This document shows positions 31,441-43,932 of a stretch of DNA of 64,000 nt, in pieces. The stretch spans positions 186,001 to 250,000 of the forward strand of contig JAKSZP010009242.1 in NCBI GenBank assembly GCA_022478985.1, given 5' to 3'. Below the pieces are notes generated by a model, which saw only the letters and a list, made by a program, of their open reading frames with translations, ran no database searches and had not been told where the DNA came from. Position 1 is the first letter of the stretch. Each line of letters opens with the position of its first letter. The stretch comes from Massospora cicadina. Taxonomy: Eukaryota; Entomophthoromycota; Entomophthoromycetes; Entomophthorales; Entomophthoraceae. The translations under genes were made by a program, and so were the position numbers.

Positions 31441-32840
31441 ACCCCCTAAAAATCTTTCCAAAGGGTACATAACTCTATAAAACTTTCATGGAATTAATTG
31501 ATTTCAGTCCCCACTTTGATGGAAGAAATAAGATATATTTTAGCTATAGCAGTATATCACTCAATAAGGTACATATCATAAAACATCAAGACTATGAACT
31601 CTTCCTATAGGTCAATGATAGTAGAAAAGATCTAAATCTTCTAATTTATACTCTGTCATGTGTAAATCAAGCATTAAATTGTCTGTTTTCTCTTCTACTA
31701 ATAATCTCTAGGTGATTTCGCTATCAGAAATATCAGTCTAAAAATATCTTCTTGTAGTCTTCGCACAGCTAGATTGGTGGTATCAGGGGTGAAAAGCCAA
31801 TATGGGTTGGACACTAGAGGGCAATACTAGGTCCAAACCATATAGAGCCTTAAATAGGGATATCCTAATAATTTGGTGATAGCTTACTTTTTATGCCATC
31901 AGTGCTCCAAGGATATTTATTTAATCAAAATAGATTAGTTTGTGCCATTTTACACTTTATAGGATAAGCTACCATTAGCTCGCTCTATGGTCCTGTTAGT
32001 AGAACGGTAAATATGTAATATAAATTCTTGATATGCTTTTAACAGCAAAATTGAGTCTAGTCACCATCTGAGATATTAGTTTCATACCATTATATGACAA
32101 GAGAGCATTTGGATTACCACGCTTGGTGAAAACTTGTTTTTAAGAATGAAGCGGTGACTTTATTGATAAAGGATATATCAGATGTAGCTTTGACCCATTT
32201 TTGGTAGTATAAATGGTGAGGTTACCGTATCATTGTCCATACATGGCGGTTTGCAAACCCAATAACTTTAATAGTGACATTAGCAAAGGTGAGGTTAGCC
32301 AAAAACCTGATGTTGATAAATTAAACTGGAGGGGCCTTGACTTGTGCAAGTAAGGCAAGACTTGATAACATCATGGATATATTGATCATGCCTTACCAGT
32401 AGCATCAATTCTTAAGCCACTTGTAGGTCTTATGTATAGCACCATGTCCCACGGTAATATGAAACTCCAAGGTAGTAAAGGTCCTAGCCAAAGGAATTAT
32501 TTAATAATAACCAGTCCATCCCTATGCGTCTATAAAGAAAACTTTAACAACTAGTGTGTTTGGTCATTCATCTGTCTTAGTTGCTATTGAAACTTGGATG
32601 TCTCTTGGTCCCATATTTTAGATCAAAAAATCAACTTTTAAAGCTGGTCTTCTTTGGAAGCATATAATGTTATTATAGGCAAGTGGGACAACCCATTGAC
32701 CTTATTATGGATGGCCCTCACATGATAAACAATGGAGAAGTCATATTTCTGTATCTTGAGGGCCCATCTATCAAGTCTCATTTTGGGGTCTTTCATCTGT
32801 TGCAACCATCTTAACAATGATCGATTGATTACAATCTTGA
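31441..32840 (-). pseudogene. Element C integrase and RNase H end
   Basis: STNRTIERANGSLSYKV near 32010-31960 matches STNGAVERANGTLVSILYKV of element B and keeps the integrase Glu. FKIVINRSLLRWLQQMKDPK followed by MRLDRWALKIQKYDF at 32845-32740 is the RNase H end (FTVIMDHASLKWLQNLKD then LALWALKLQHYD in F), with Asn for the catalytic Asp of MDH. Everything between is frameshifted. Confidence 0.7.
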
Positions 32841-33399
32841 AGTATTTTCATAGAGGAAGGGGAGGAAATGCTTGATGGACAGTATTACAGCCATTTATCT
32901 ACGTTTTATAATACTATAGTTTCTTTCCACCTTGTTCAGAGTCTTGCTGATATAGGTGATAGAATGATTAATTTAATTAGGGTCAAGTTAAGACATTATT
33001 TCTCTGATTGTGACGTCATTGGCATCCATGAACAATATGAAGAAATTATAAAATCTGGTTTGTAATGATATAGGACCTGTTGGACCATCTAGTACTGGAA
33101 ATGATATAGGACCTGTCATCAGTAATCTCTTAGGGAGTCAAAAGCTTATTGTTGAGATTCTTCCCGATGGAATGGGATCTCTTTATGAAGTAGATATGCC
33201 AACGGCTAAAAACTTCAGCAATATTATGTAATGGATGGACAATAGGAATTGAACATTCCTAGGAGGACCTGTATATCACACAAGCTAATTTACCAGGACA
33301 TCTTCTATATGGCAACAACCTTATTAGGCAATTGGGTATATCCCTTCACATGTGGCTCATGCTATAAATTTACTTTCTTCTAAAAAAACTACTCTTAAT

Positions 33400-34150
33400 G
33401 GGCTTTATTTTTATAGAGATGCTTACATTTATTTCTAAACTCTATTTGATTCTTTAGATGTTTTTTAAATCTACGGGAGATCACTTTAATATCATTTAAT
33501 TAAACTACTAATAGGACACTTTGAGGCCTCTGAGAATTCTATCCAATGCTAGCTGGAAGATTGCAGGGGCTTTGTATACCCCTGAGGTTTACAGTTTGGC
33601 TTGAATAACCTTCACTGTAGGTAAGATCCACTTCTCTCTGTCTTTAGGGGCAAGTATGATTTGCCAATATATTCTGACGAGATCCATGGTGGAGAAAATT
33701 GGTATTCCTTGAATCATGGAGGGTCATCAAACTTATGTAATTGGTAGCTGTTTTTCCTGTTTATTGCATTTGATTGTCTGTAATCCATCACTGATCAATG
33801 CCTCAATCTTTCTTGATGACTAATAATAGTGGAGAGGCCCATGGGATACGAGAGGGCTTTAGCAGGTCAACATCCAATAGCTGAATTACATCCATAGTCA
33901 TATGAGCTTCTTTAGATTTTAGATTTTGGTATGCCTTTTCCAAATTGGTTTAGTATCACCAGTATTCATTTTGTGATGGACCCCCTTTATCCCAAATTCA
34001 ATGGGGCCTTTTGAAAATAAATCAAAGTACTCTTCAATCAGGAATTTATTAATCATCAATGTTTATGAGTATAGAATCACCAAAATTTCCTCCACTTATG
34101 CTATGATGGGGATTCATCCAGTACTAGGTCAGTAAAAGTTTTACAACCAA
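33400..34150 (-). pseudogene. Element C reverse transcriptase relic
   Basis: Short minus-strand matches to the RT of B and F occur around 33535-33600 (the QGLYN-P block) and 33760-33850 (start of the RT, near the aligned hydrophobic/KKD block). No catalytic box can be read with confidence. The assignment rests largely on order between RNase H and protease. Confidence 0.5.
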
Positions 34151-34789
34151 TGATGGAGCCAACTTGATTGATTGGTAGAGTGCAGATGTATGTTATTGAA
34201 TGATTTTGGGTCACAGTCTGAGGTTAGTCAGTAAAATTAGCCACCAGGATAGTAATAAGTACCTGATAATCAAGATTGAGTATGCTAGGATAAGTCAAGG
34301 GTCTTCATATAAAATGATTGGTTTCTATATAAACCTCCAGTAGATGAGCTGGAAGTTTTTTTTGAATTGGATTCCTTTCCCCACTTGATATTGAGACTTA
34401 AGAGGGATATGATATATTGACAGGAAAATCTGACATTTTTTCTGGTCTTTGACTGTGTATGGAGGTAACTTAATTTAAGGACATACTTCTTGGTATTCCA
34501 GCCTGATGGATTTGTGATGCTTCAACAGAAAACTTTTAGATTTTCTCTTGCTTTTCTAATTTAGCAGATTCTGAATGAAAAGCGAAATGCAATATCTCAG
34601 TATTAAAACCTACAGGTTTATGTAACTAATCTTGTTATCTGACTTGATCAAGAACTGCGTGCTTTTGAGGAAAACTCTCTATGTTTGTCCAGGAAGATTG
34701 CTGGAGAAGACATCACTAGGGATCCTAATTGGATATTCACCAATGAGTGACCCCCAAGGGATCTAGTGCAGGAGGGTCCAGATGTTCTG

Positions 34790-34900
34790 TACTCTAAAAT
34801 GTGATAACAACTGGTAGCGACCTAAATCTGCTTAAAAAATTAATAAGATAATGTTGACTGAGGGATCCAGTGTCAACAGTAGAAAACCCTTAATCTAGTG
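34790..34900 (-). pseudogene. Element C protease relic
   Basis: The minus strand reads STVDTGSLSQHYLINFLSRF around 34883-34824. The D-T-G-S active site is intact (about 34874-34863) and aligns with AILDTGSPVNVISSKLM. Little else of the domain is readable. Confidence 0.65.
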
Positions 34901-35130
34901 CACCATTACCTCTACATGAGTGACATCAGAGCCATATTGAGGGATTGAATATACAGAATTGTGTACAATAAGTTCATTGCGGGTTTCACTAAGTTTTCAA
35001 AAAGCATAATAAATGTAATTGTAGAATTTATTTTTTAACTAAAAAATTTGGGATGTTGAGCCCGTCAGGAGCAGACACAATGAGCACTCAGGATTTAGGG
35101 GATTAAAATAAGTTGTTGATGCTTAATTTG

Positions 35131-36010
35131 TCATCTTAGGGATCCTTGCACCTTAAGCTGACGTCTCTTTTCCGCCTCATATGCCTTCTTCTTCCAACAC
35201 TGACTTTCTTGGTGATGAAGAACCACAATAAGAGAAGGGGTCACATTAAAATCTAGCTTTTTAGTTTCTTCCAATGTCAGCGATATGAGGTCAAGAAATT
35301 GTATTGGATAAGGTATGACATGTTTCCGGATTGTAAAAACCAAAGTATGGCTTCTCTAATGTCAAAAATAGATTTAAAAAGCTTCTTGAATCCCTGTAAA
35401 TAGAGAATGAGGTGTTAATAAAAAGAAAAGGCGGATAACACAGCAGCTATTGCATTTTCAATGTAACTGAGTCACAGAAGGCTAAGGCCTGGGTCTTCAT
35501 GATAGAAAGGGTTAATAATTTCTGAATAAGAATTATTTTTTAGATGTATGCGCATGAAAGCTTAGTTATTTTTAAACAGGTTTGAGTTGCTACCAAATCC
35601 TTGAACAAATGCTACTTTCACTTGATCCCAAGAATTACATTCTTTAAAGTAAGGAATCGTTATTTTACGGGCATTACTGTCAAGGCAGCCCAGGATAAGT
35701 TGAGTTTTTTATCTGTCAGTGAATAGCACCATGGCCCCTTTACATATAAATAGGAAATTCTGAACATTCTCCATACTAGTGATGTATTTCTCCTTAAATA
35801 GGGTTTAAAGGGATTGACAGGTTTAAGAGGTCAAGTATAGCAGGTGTTGAGGTCTCCTAGTTTGAAGGTTCAGTCTCATCAAAGTTGGTCATGCAAGTTT
35901 GTTCAAGTTTTTGTCAAGAGAAATAAATATCATTTGAAGATTTTCACCGCAGTTAATTACATTATATTTTTACCCTTAGATATAATAACCTGGTGGATTC
36001 ATAGAATCAA
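35131..36010 (-). pseudogene. Element C gag, capsid and knuckle part
   Basis: ILGCLDSNARKITIPYFKEC and WDQVKVAFVQGFGSNSNLF (about 35700-35585) match ILSCLGRMAQELMVPHMDAL and WSEVKEALINTFSSKQAL of element E. Downstream, the 70-codon frame 35343-35131 ends HHQESQCWKKKAYEAEKRRQ, matching HKEAVCWKKKADVEKQ at the zinc knuckle of F, with most zinc ligands lost. Confidence 0.75.
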
Positions 36011-36837
36011 GTAGCCTGGTAAGCGAGATTCTGTAATTTGTCATCTTGTTGATTCTCCAAATTCTAGAACTTAGAGGTAATTTTATCAACTTGAGATCCA
36101 AAGTAGAATAATGGGTTAGTTAATAATGGCCATGACTGAAAAAATTTTGCTATATTGTGAAAGCCTTGCTGTGAAGTACTATTAAATTCAAGTTACATTG
36201 AGATAATTTCCTTCAATGTCAATACAACTTCCACAAATCGCCCCCTTATATGTCATTACAAGTTTTTAATCCAAAATTTATAATCCTCGTCTTGAGTTGA
36301 CTCAATGTACAGAGGGTTTCCTGGAGGTCCTGAGGGTCCCTCTGGGCCTCAGGGTCCTTCTAATCCTTAAGGCCCCATGTGGCTTGTAGGTTCAAAGGGG
36401 CCTCCTTGAATGCGCACTTCAGAGGTTGGTTGAGGATTGGCTCTTATATTAAAATGAAATCCAATCCGTAAACTAATTAAACTATGGTCTCTTAGGTTAC
36501 CGTCAATCATTTTACTGGGCTAATTTCTGGTTATAGTTTGTTCCATTTACTGTGTATAGTTTCTGAAGCATTAGCAATATGCTGAGTATTTTGTTGCAAA
36601 GATAACTACCAACACTTTCATCAATCCAAACAATTTGATTCTATAAATTTATTATATTCTCTTCAATTATCCATAATTATTTTTGATTTTCTTAGCAAAA
36701 TTGGAAGCAGTCTCATATAATTCTATGAGTCAGTAATGATGCTGTTGGGTAATAATTAATCGTCCTTGGATCTCCATATGATGAAATTTTAATAAGCTGA
36801 ATCTGATGGAAAAGAGCAGGATGGAAAAATGTCAGAG

Positions 36838-38160
36838 TTAAAAATCAGTTTGGGAAACTCTGTCATGGAAATGGCAGAAGAATTTTAGACCAGCCTGCCA
36901 GTTGGGATGCGTGAACACCCAAAAGGCAACCCAGAATGCCAGAGGCATTGCCGACCATATGACTTGATATGGAGCTGGGAAATATGATACCACAAAGTGG
37001 TGGTGTAACAACAAGGTAAGGAGTATCCTAACGACAAACCACACTGAACCCATTCCCAACTCAGTGGTAATCACTTCATGAGGTAAGATTACTGGGATAG
37101 TCTCAACGAGATTTTTGGCTTGAGAGATTAACTCATCAGGGGTGATAGGGAGATGGATTCTCTCTTTTCATTGTTGTACATAGGGCCATAAGATCCCCAT
37201 GTATTATTGTTGGAAATTCATAAGAGCAGGGTTGTAGAACCAAATGTTTAAGACTTGCTGGGCCCAATCGGCGATAGAGGGAGCCATGGTGACCAAAAGA
37301 ATTGGTAAAGCCCAGCTGGAGTGTGGGGTGATGGACCACTAGGGAAATGCCAACTGGGATGCGGTCAGAATGGAAAGTTGAAGGAAAAATTTGATTCTAT
37401 TGGAAAAAATTTATTTGGAAAGGAAAGTAAGAAAATCAACCAACAATTTTCTCAGTGCCATGCAACTGATTAAATAGTGGTCAATTGGGTAGTGACATGA
37501 TGGGCTTGGGACCCACAAATTCAGCCTAACCAGCGAATTGTTTGGGAATAGGGGGTTTATTCTTTGGGAACTGACATCACAAAATTTGGTGGCAGGCTGA
37601 GTCTCAATCAGTTTGACCTTGAACGTCCAAACCAGGGCTCAACTACATTTCTGACAATTAGCATGATGGCATTTGGCCCGACGGGTGACAGGAATCCCCC
37701 AAGGCCAACCCTTATAGGGACAGGTCCATTTGGTTGGGAAAGGGTTTGGGATGGCCAACCCGCTGCACTCAGTCATTTAACCGTTCATTCAGCCAACAGC
37801 AGCACATTGGGCACAACGCCCAAAATACTATTTGAGGGCTTCAAAACCTCATCGATAGCACCCAATATTTGTTCAACTGGTCTGAGGATTGAACTGGAAC
37901 TGTTGGGTGATCCAGCTGATATTTTATTCTTCATGTTTTTACAGCCATTCAAATTTTGGGCATCAGCCAAATTGCTGGCCAAATTAAATCTGACCAATTT
38001 CAATTTGGTAATCTCGGCATTGATTTCACTAATTCCCCACAACATTTCTGCCAAGATAAGTGTGGGTATTGGGGGTGGGATCTGAAGCAGACGAGCTGTT
38101 ACCCATCGCTCATATACTACATGAGCGAGGTCACCCTGAGTGATGAGAGGTACCGCCATC
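36838..38160 (-). other. Unexplained block within element C leader, coding-like on both strands
   Basis: In elements E and F the distance from PBS to the capsid block is about 1.4 kb; here it is about 2.6 kb. The extra length is mostly this block. Minus-strand frames of 124 (38159-37785), 67 (37339-37136) and 78 codons (37074-36838) occur. The longest single frame is on the plus strand (37564-38085, 173 codons). Readable text on the minus strand includes SIADWAQQVLNIWFYNPALM and VILPHEVITTELGMGSVWFV. None matches any LINE or Ty3 domain in this window. It may be another inserted element or a divergent gag part. Confidence 0.4.
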
Positions 38161-38199
38161 CTCTTTGGTGTCTTTTTATTTGGGAATGGGAAGATGACT

Positions 38200-38430
38200 T
38201 AATTGAGAGCCAAAGGACGTTCCCCAAGACTACAAACTCCCACTGCATTACTTGGGAGGGTGGCAGTAGTGTATAAGTGCATCAGATCCTTTGCAACTTG
38301 AGTGGAATTACTCTTGTTGGTTTTTCCTCCAGGTTACAAAGTTCCATAGATTAAAGCTTGCACAGTCTCAGCTACTTCAGCTGATTGAATATGATAGGTG
38401 GTTTTAAAAGCATGAGGCAACCCGTTATCA
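38200..38430 (-). pseudogene. Element C gag N-terminus (relic)
   Basis: The minus-strand reading around 38370-38215 includes LMHLYTTATLPSNAVG, compared with LFLYETSALPETYSQL in element F gag (57811 onward). It lies at the expected distance from the PBS at 38609-38601. The match is short. Confidence 0.45.
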
Positions 38431-38609
38431 GTGATCTAAACTTGCATTTATCTATTATTAAAACATGTTTTTCTTGTTTGTTAATTTGAATCCATCTTTT
38501 CACATTCATATTTTTCCATTTTGGTAGTATACTCGCTTTGGATTATTGTCATCAATAAGGTAATTCTTCTCCTTGTAGCTTTAAAAAAACCTGACAAAAA
38601 GCACCAGTT

Positions 38610-39052
38610 TAAGGTTTTTGGAGGTTCTTATCTGGTTCCTCTAAAGATAAACATTATTAGTCATATTTTCATCAATGGGCTTCCTATTTTAATTACTTTT
38701 CACTATAGAAAATGAACACTTTGAATAATTTATTAAACAAGACAAAGTATGATAAAGTGTACTTCATGATTTAACAAAGGGTAATAATACCCTTTGAAGA
38801 GTAAGCATCATTCAGGATATTGTGCTCTTTAATTGGCAAGTTTTTTTTCAATTCTTGGGCTTTGTCTTTGGTTTGCAAAGTTATAAGCCCTTTTTAACTT
38901 TCAAGCAATAAAGAAATTGACAAGACCCTTAGTTCTTTGGAAGTTAAGGTACAGTTAATGAATACATTGGTTGCGGTTTTCGTTGATTAAGGGTTGACTC
39001 CTCAGAGGTTAAGTTTTTAACTAAACTAATTTTTACTCTAACTCTCCCAACG
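38610..39052 (-). repeat. Element C 5' LTR (approximate)
   Basis: Pairs with 31003-31440. Directly beside it the minus strand has AACTGGTGC (38609-38601), as at the PBS of element F (AACTGGTGCTCACTAC). The 64-codon plus-strand frame 38521-38715 lies across this boundary and is not a gene. Confidence 0.65.
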
Positions 39053-40172
39053 GTTGTTATATTTAAACATGACACTTCACCGTGCTAATATCCTGGCAAG
39101 CTTTTAACAAATTTGGAATATTCTCTAACTTTAAAAATTTCAAACAATGCTACATAGAAAATCAAATAAATAAACCCATTGCATATACATTTAACAACAA
39201 TGCCACATCTGAAACCCACTTACTCAACATGTCTAGTACCTGTGCACCAAGGTTACTCAACATATAATATTCAAAGACTCTTTTGGAACATAATAATGAG
39301 GATAATTTTATTTGGTCCACTATAAGAAGATAATATCAAGAAAGACAAGTAGACGCCCCTTTATCTAACCTTAGAAAACCATATTTTGATTTAAAAATGT
39401 AAAACCAATTACCTAAAGACCTACCATTGCCTCAATCCTATAAACATTATGTCAAAAATGATATAGAGAGGATTGGTTATAGAAATTATCCAACTTGACT
39501 AATCCAAATAGGCTTTTCTAGGAGGTTCTAATGCCCAAGAAAAAATAAATCTCTGAGTGTGCACTAATTTTTATTGCACTCAATAAAAAATTACAAAAAC
39601 CTTACTGCCTATTTCCACTGATCTCAAACATATACAATGCCATGGGGAGACAGAATTTTCACCAATGTCAAGTTATTCTTTGAATATTCCCAACTTTAAA
39701 TGGATAATGATTCTATTTTAAAAGCATTTGTTTCAAGTACAGGAAGTTAAAATATATAGCATACCTTTTTTACTTCCTGTCACACCATGAACTTTCTTTA
39801 AAAAGTGATATATAGATTAATTTTAATCCTGTGATACTGTTGTGTCACCATCTACCTTGAAAATATCATCATTATTTTCCAAAATCTTAAACAACACCTT
39901 AAAGATCTGAACATTTTATTTGACAATCTAATAAGCCAACCTCAACATCAATGGACCCAAATATACCCTGTTTACCAAAAGAATTGAAACTATTAAGACT
40001 ATTTCTTTCAAATTCTAGTTGAAAACTGACCCTGAGAAAATTGAAACCATTCTATCTGGCCACACCCTAAAACTATCACAAATTATTTAGCTATCTTGAC
40101 ATCATCAACTATTATCACTCAATTACTCCAAACCAGACAACAATCCGCCATTCTATATTGTGAGATATCTTT
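39053..40172 (+). pseudogene. Element D reverse transcriptase (second piece)
   Basis: LNKKLQKPYCLFPLISNIYNA at 39581-39640 (written here in part) matches LNKYYEKDSYPIPRIEDALA around the start of RT in element F. VTIYLENIIIIFQNLKQHLK followed by DLNILFDNLISQ at about 39845-39940 matches IIFYIDDFTIFSKSFNEHLD, with YLEN replacing YIDD. KTDPEKIETILSGHT near 40027 matches the linker after the thumb. LINE copy 3 then interrupts the reading; its left target copy is 40157-40172. Confidence 0.75.
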
Positions 40173-40415
40173 TTATTTAACTGAGGTAAGCCGACCAGGG
40201 GACAGACATTACCAATATATGTGAAACTAAGAGAATAACTAAGAAATATAAAGATTGGGCACCCCAGGGTACTCAAGCTACCCCTGTTGCCAGCGGGACT
40301 GCCAGGTATGGGGGTTGGTGCACTACTCTGAGGGGTTTTCCACTGCTATGGAGCAGGTGTGAAGGAAAGGGTCTGTGTGGAGGAACCAGAGTGGGAATCA
40401 TGATTCTATGAGCGC

Positions 40416-43400
40416 TTATTGTCTTGGTCTCATATATCCATAGAACCAGGCTTGGAAGTGCTCTAGTAAGTGGACATGGAGTCTGTTAATAATCCCATGA
40501 ATGGTTGGGACTGTGCCCTTGAATGCATCTAATGCAATTGTGTGTATTGTCCACATTTCAATGGGTATTATTGAGGAGCGGAGGGTAGATGGGATTGGTG
40601 ACTCAATCTGGAGCGCGAAGATACTCTTTGATATTGAGAATTCCTGTTCGTTTTGAATCTTGAACAGGCGTGCGACTTCCTGCCATATAGCTTTGGTTGG
40701 GGGGCATGTTTCTAGGGGGTGATGTAGGGATCCCTCCCCTCCACATACTGCACATGTTTTGTGGAGGGAGTTAGAGTGGTCCGACATCCTATTGGTCCTT
40801 CTCAAACAGCGCCAGGCGTTTGCTATTATCCTTGGTTGTAGGAGTGGGTGGTGTGTCATTTTCCACATTGCTTTCTGTGTGGTTAAATCATAGGGAATGT
40901 CCAGCATATCTAGGTATTCTATCCTAGCTATACTTGAGGTTGTTGCGAGCATATCCCTCTGGGGGTGGTTTTCTGGGTTTCTTAATTTGAATTGGGGGCT
41001 GGGTCGTCCCCTTCCCTGTATAGTACGCATGTTCTCTATGGTCCATCCCATATGGCGGATAGTTTGGAGGATATGTTTGAAATGAGGGGAGGTTCCATGC
41101 AGACCTGTTGCAGTAGGGTGCTTGGCAAGGTATGAAAGTAGTCTGGGTGGACTATGTGGGTTGGCTAATTTGAGCGCCTGTGCAAAGTTAGTCCTTGCTG
41201 CTCTGGACCAATGTTGTTGCGGGAGGTCTGGAGCAAGGATTTCCTTTATCCAGGTACCTAGGATGTGATTGGCATGGCTCTCAAAATCTATTAGTCCCAT
41301 GCCTCCGCTTGAGCGTGGGCTAAATAGTGTTTCTATCCGTATAGGAGGGTGAGAGCCAGGCCACAGCCAGCCCTGGATAAGCGCGCGAATTGAGGTTATA
41401 AAGGTTGGTGAGAAGGCTATCGCATGGGCCTGGTACCACACTATTGGGAGGATGAGCGAGTTAGCAACTAAGAACTCGTCCTGTTAGTCCTGGGGTTCTC
41501 CCCTTGAGGGAGGCTACGCGTTTGAATACCCATTGTAACAGGTTACTTTCCATTGTCTCATTAGCATATCCCCCTGATTCTAGCCAGATTCCAAGGTGTC
41601 AGACAGGAGTGGTGGTGGGAGATGTTGCAAAGGGTAAAATAATTGGGTTTTTTCTTCAAGTGTTGGTGTAAGGTTCTGATGTTGTGGCCCAATTGTTTGT
41701 GTATTTGCCTAAGAGGATGATTTCTGTCTTCCTTTTGTTGAGCGATGCATTGCTCACCTTAGAGTATTCCTCTAAAGTGTGTTCCAGCTGTCGGGCATCT
41801 TCATTGTTTAAAATACCTGCTACGCAGTCATCTGCAAAGGCCAGTATCTTGACTGTTGGTTGTCCTTGTGCGGTTATCCCCATGAGACGTGAGTCAGTTA
41901 CTTGTAGGAGCGGGTCAAAGCTGAAATTGTATAGCAGTGGGCTGAGGGGATCCCCTTGTTTGAGCCCTCTGTGTGGTTTGATATTGTTTGTTAGGAATCC
42001 AGGGCCGAATACAGCCATGGTTGCAGATTCTGTTAGGAGCATCGCCAATTTTATGAATCTTGGTGGGAGTTTGAAGGCATGTAGACATACTTTTAGGTAT
42101 GGCAAGCTAACACGGTCATACGCCTTTTCCTGATCCAAGAAGACCAGGGCACCGGTTGCTTTGGATTGGCAAATGTTTGCAACAGGTTGTATGTTGTTCC
42201 AGATTGAACGCCCTGGTATAAACCCAAACTGGTTGGGTGATAGGACGTCAGATGCAATTGCGCCTAATCTAGCTGCTAGAATTTTTGTTAGAATTTTTGT
42301 GTCAGTGTTGGAGAGTGCAATTGGGCGCCAGTTGGCCAGGTCCAACTTTTCACCCTTTTTATACAAGGTTATAACGTAGGATTCATGGCCTCCTGGTAAT
42401 AGGTGTGTTTCTAACAAACTCTAGTTCAATGACGCTAATAGGAGGGGGGCAATTTGTTGAAAATATTTTTTGTAAAATTCGTAGGGTATCCCATCAAGCC
42501 TGGGCATTTCCTACGTGGTGCACCGAGAATTGTTTCCCAAAGCTCCTCCCATGTGATAAGGGATAGCATATTGTAATTTGGTGGTGTACTTTGTATCTTG
42601 GCAGTTTGAATAGATTCTTTAAAAATTTTGTGGATCTGTTGGCATATTGCGATATAATTTGGTGTAATAGCGGTGTACTTCTGCCTTGACCTCCTCAGGG
42701 TCAGTTGCCACGGTGCCGTTGGTCTTGAAGACCTGTGTGCATGTGGGCTGGTTTCCGCGGGAGTGGGATTGGCGGAAAAAGTATGTTGAACAGGTTTCAA
42801 ATTCCTTTATGAACTTACCTTTGTTTGATACTTTGATTCTATGTTGGTGTTCAAAGGATGAGATTGTTAAGTCAGACTGAAATTTCTACCCATTTGCATC
42901 CCCAATTAGGGCTATAGCCAGATCTCAGAGTATATATTTCCAGGTGGTCTAGTTCTGCCAAGGTATGCTTGATTGTGGCTGTGTTCGCGGTGTACTTGCG
43001 TGATGCAATATGTCAGGTTTTGTTGATTAAATCTTTTTTGAATTTTTCCCATGTTCTGATGGGATCCGAAGGAATGGGGCTGAGAATTCTGGGTTTGTAG
43101 CCTTGTTTTCAACCCAGTCAGATATCTCAGGCAATCTTATATATTCTGGGTGAAGCTTTCTCCAAGGTGACACCTGTGTGTGGGATTGGGTTGGTGCTAA
43201 CTGCACCATAACTAATCGGTGATCAGAAAAATTGATCTTTTTTGTTGTAAATTTGATGATTCTTGAGTGGTGGGATTGTGGGATGAGGATGTGGTCAATA
43301 TGACTCATCAATATGAGCAGTCCCTCACGTATGTTGGGTCTTGTCATATGAGGAAGGATTGGTGAATTGGGGGGAAGAGCATCCTGTAAGCCAAGAGATG

Positions 43401-43896
43401 TCTTCATTGTGCGATATTCAATGTGTCCAGGTGGGTATCCCCTGATTAGGCCATCAATCTGTATTGGGGTTATCCCAGCAGTTGAAATCGCCTAACATGA
43501 TGATATCTGGTGGGAGGGTGAGGGTAGAAATTTTTTCAAAATTTTTTTTCTCTCAGTTGCAGTGCATGGTGCGTAGATACATGCTAACGAAGTTATTTCA
43601 TCTTGCCATGTGATTGTTGCTACCAGGACTCGACCGTGCAAATGTGATGAATTTGTAATTTTAAATTTTTTGTTGTTTTGGACTATCACCCCACAGCGAG
43701 ACGTCCATACTTATTGTGATGGTGTGACCCTGGTTGACCAGGATTCTTCTTCCCCTTGTAGGCAGTGGGTTTCTTGGATGGCCAAGATGTCTACAAGAGG
43801 TTTTCACAGGAATGCCAGCTTTTTGGCTTGGGACGTATGAGCCCTGGCTCCCGCGATATTTAACGTCCCTATTGACACTGAGGTGCCCGCGGCGCC
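40416..43896 (-). pseudogene. LINE copy 3 ORF2: endonuclease, RT, zf-RVT-like C-terminus
   Basis: The endonuclease starts VSIGTLNIAG near 43870, with further parts at 43689-43492 and 43407-43027, including FSDHRLVMVQL with the SDH motif. RT at 42417-41656: LPGGHESYVITLYKKGEKLD, FIPGRSIWNNI, DQEKAYDRVSLPYL (catalytic Asp present), RGLKQGDPLSPLLYN and LAFADDCVAG (both Asp present). The C-terminal frame 41441-40416 is open for 341 codons, with SGGMGLIDF, the zinc motif CAVCGGEGSLHHPLETC (40747-40697), EMWTIHTIALDAF and EHFQAWFYGYMRP. There is no frameshift between zinc motif and C-terminus, unlike copies 1 and 2. Frameshifts in the endonuclease and before LGVW make it non-functional. No ATG is seen at the expected start. 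Confidence 0.9.
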
Positions 43897-43932
43897 TCAG
43901 GAGCGGTTGGGAGGACCCTCTGGTCCTATCCC
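43878..43932 (-). promoter_or_regulatory. Twin hairpins at the LINE copy 3 ORF1/ORF2 junction
   Basis: 43878-43900: CTGAGGTGCC pairs with GGCGCCTCAG across CGC (one T-G wobble, 10-bp stem). 43909-43932: GGGAGGACC and GGTCCTATCCC with a CTCT loop and one bulge. The ORF1 TGA (43899-43897 on the minus strand) lies in an arm of the first. The sequence is unlike that of copies 1 and 2, but the arrangement of two hairpins at the junction is the same. Confidence 0.65.

Larger units (their letters stand above)
31003..39052 (-). mobile_element. Element C: Ty3/gypsy, minus strand, inserted in element D
   Basis: Diverged direct LTRs lie at about 31003-31440 and 38610-39052 (shared blocks TAAAGTATGATAAAG, TCAGGATATT, TTGACAAGACCC). 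Right to left: a PBS-like sequence (AACTGGTGC, 38609-38601), gag, protease, RT, RNase H, integrase and a PPT (TTTTAGGGGGTAT just before 31440). The outer left boundary is uncertain by about 20 bp, and no target duplication could be confirmed. The element is heavily decayed. Confidence 0.78.

Noticed and set aside
37564..38085. Plus-strand open frame of 173 codons, the longest in its region
   Set aside because: Not given as a gene: no start context, domain or signal, and it lies inside minus-strand element C. It is mentioned as part of the unexplained block.
39840..40156. A further LINE fragment left of LINE copy 3
   Set aside because: At first KTDPEKIETILSG looked like a LINE RT segment. The order and matches (YLEN box, then this linker) fit the RT of Ty3 element D better.
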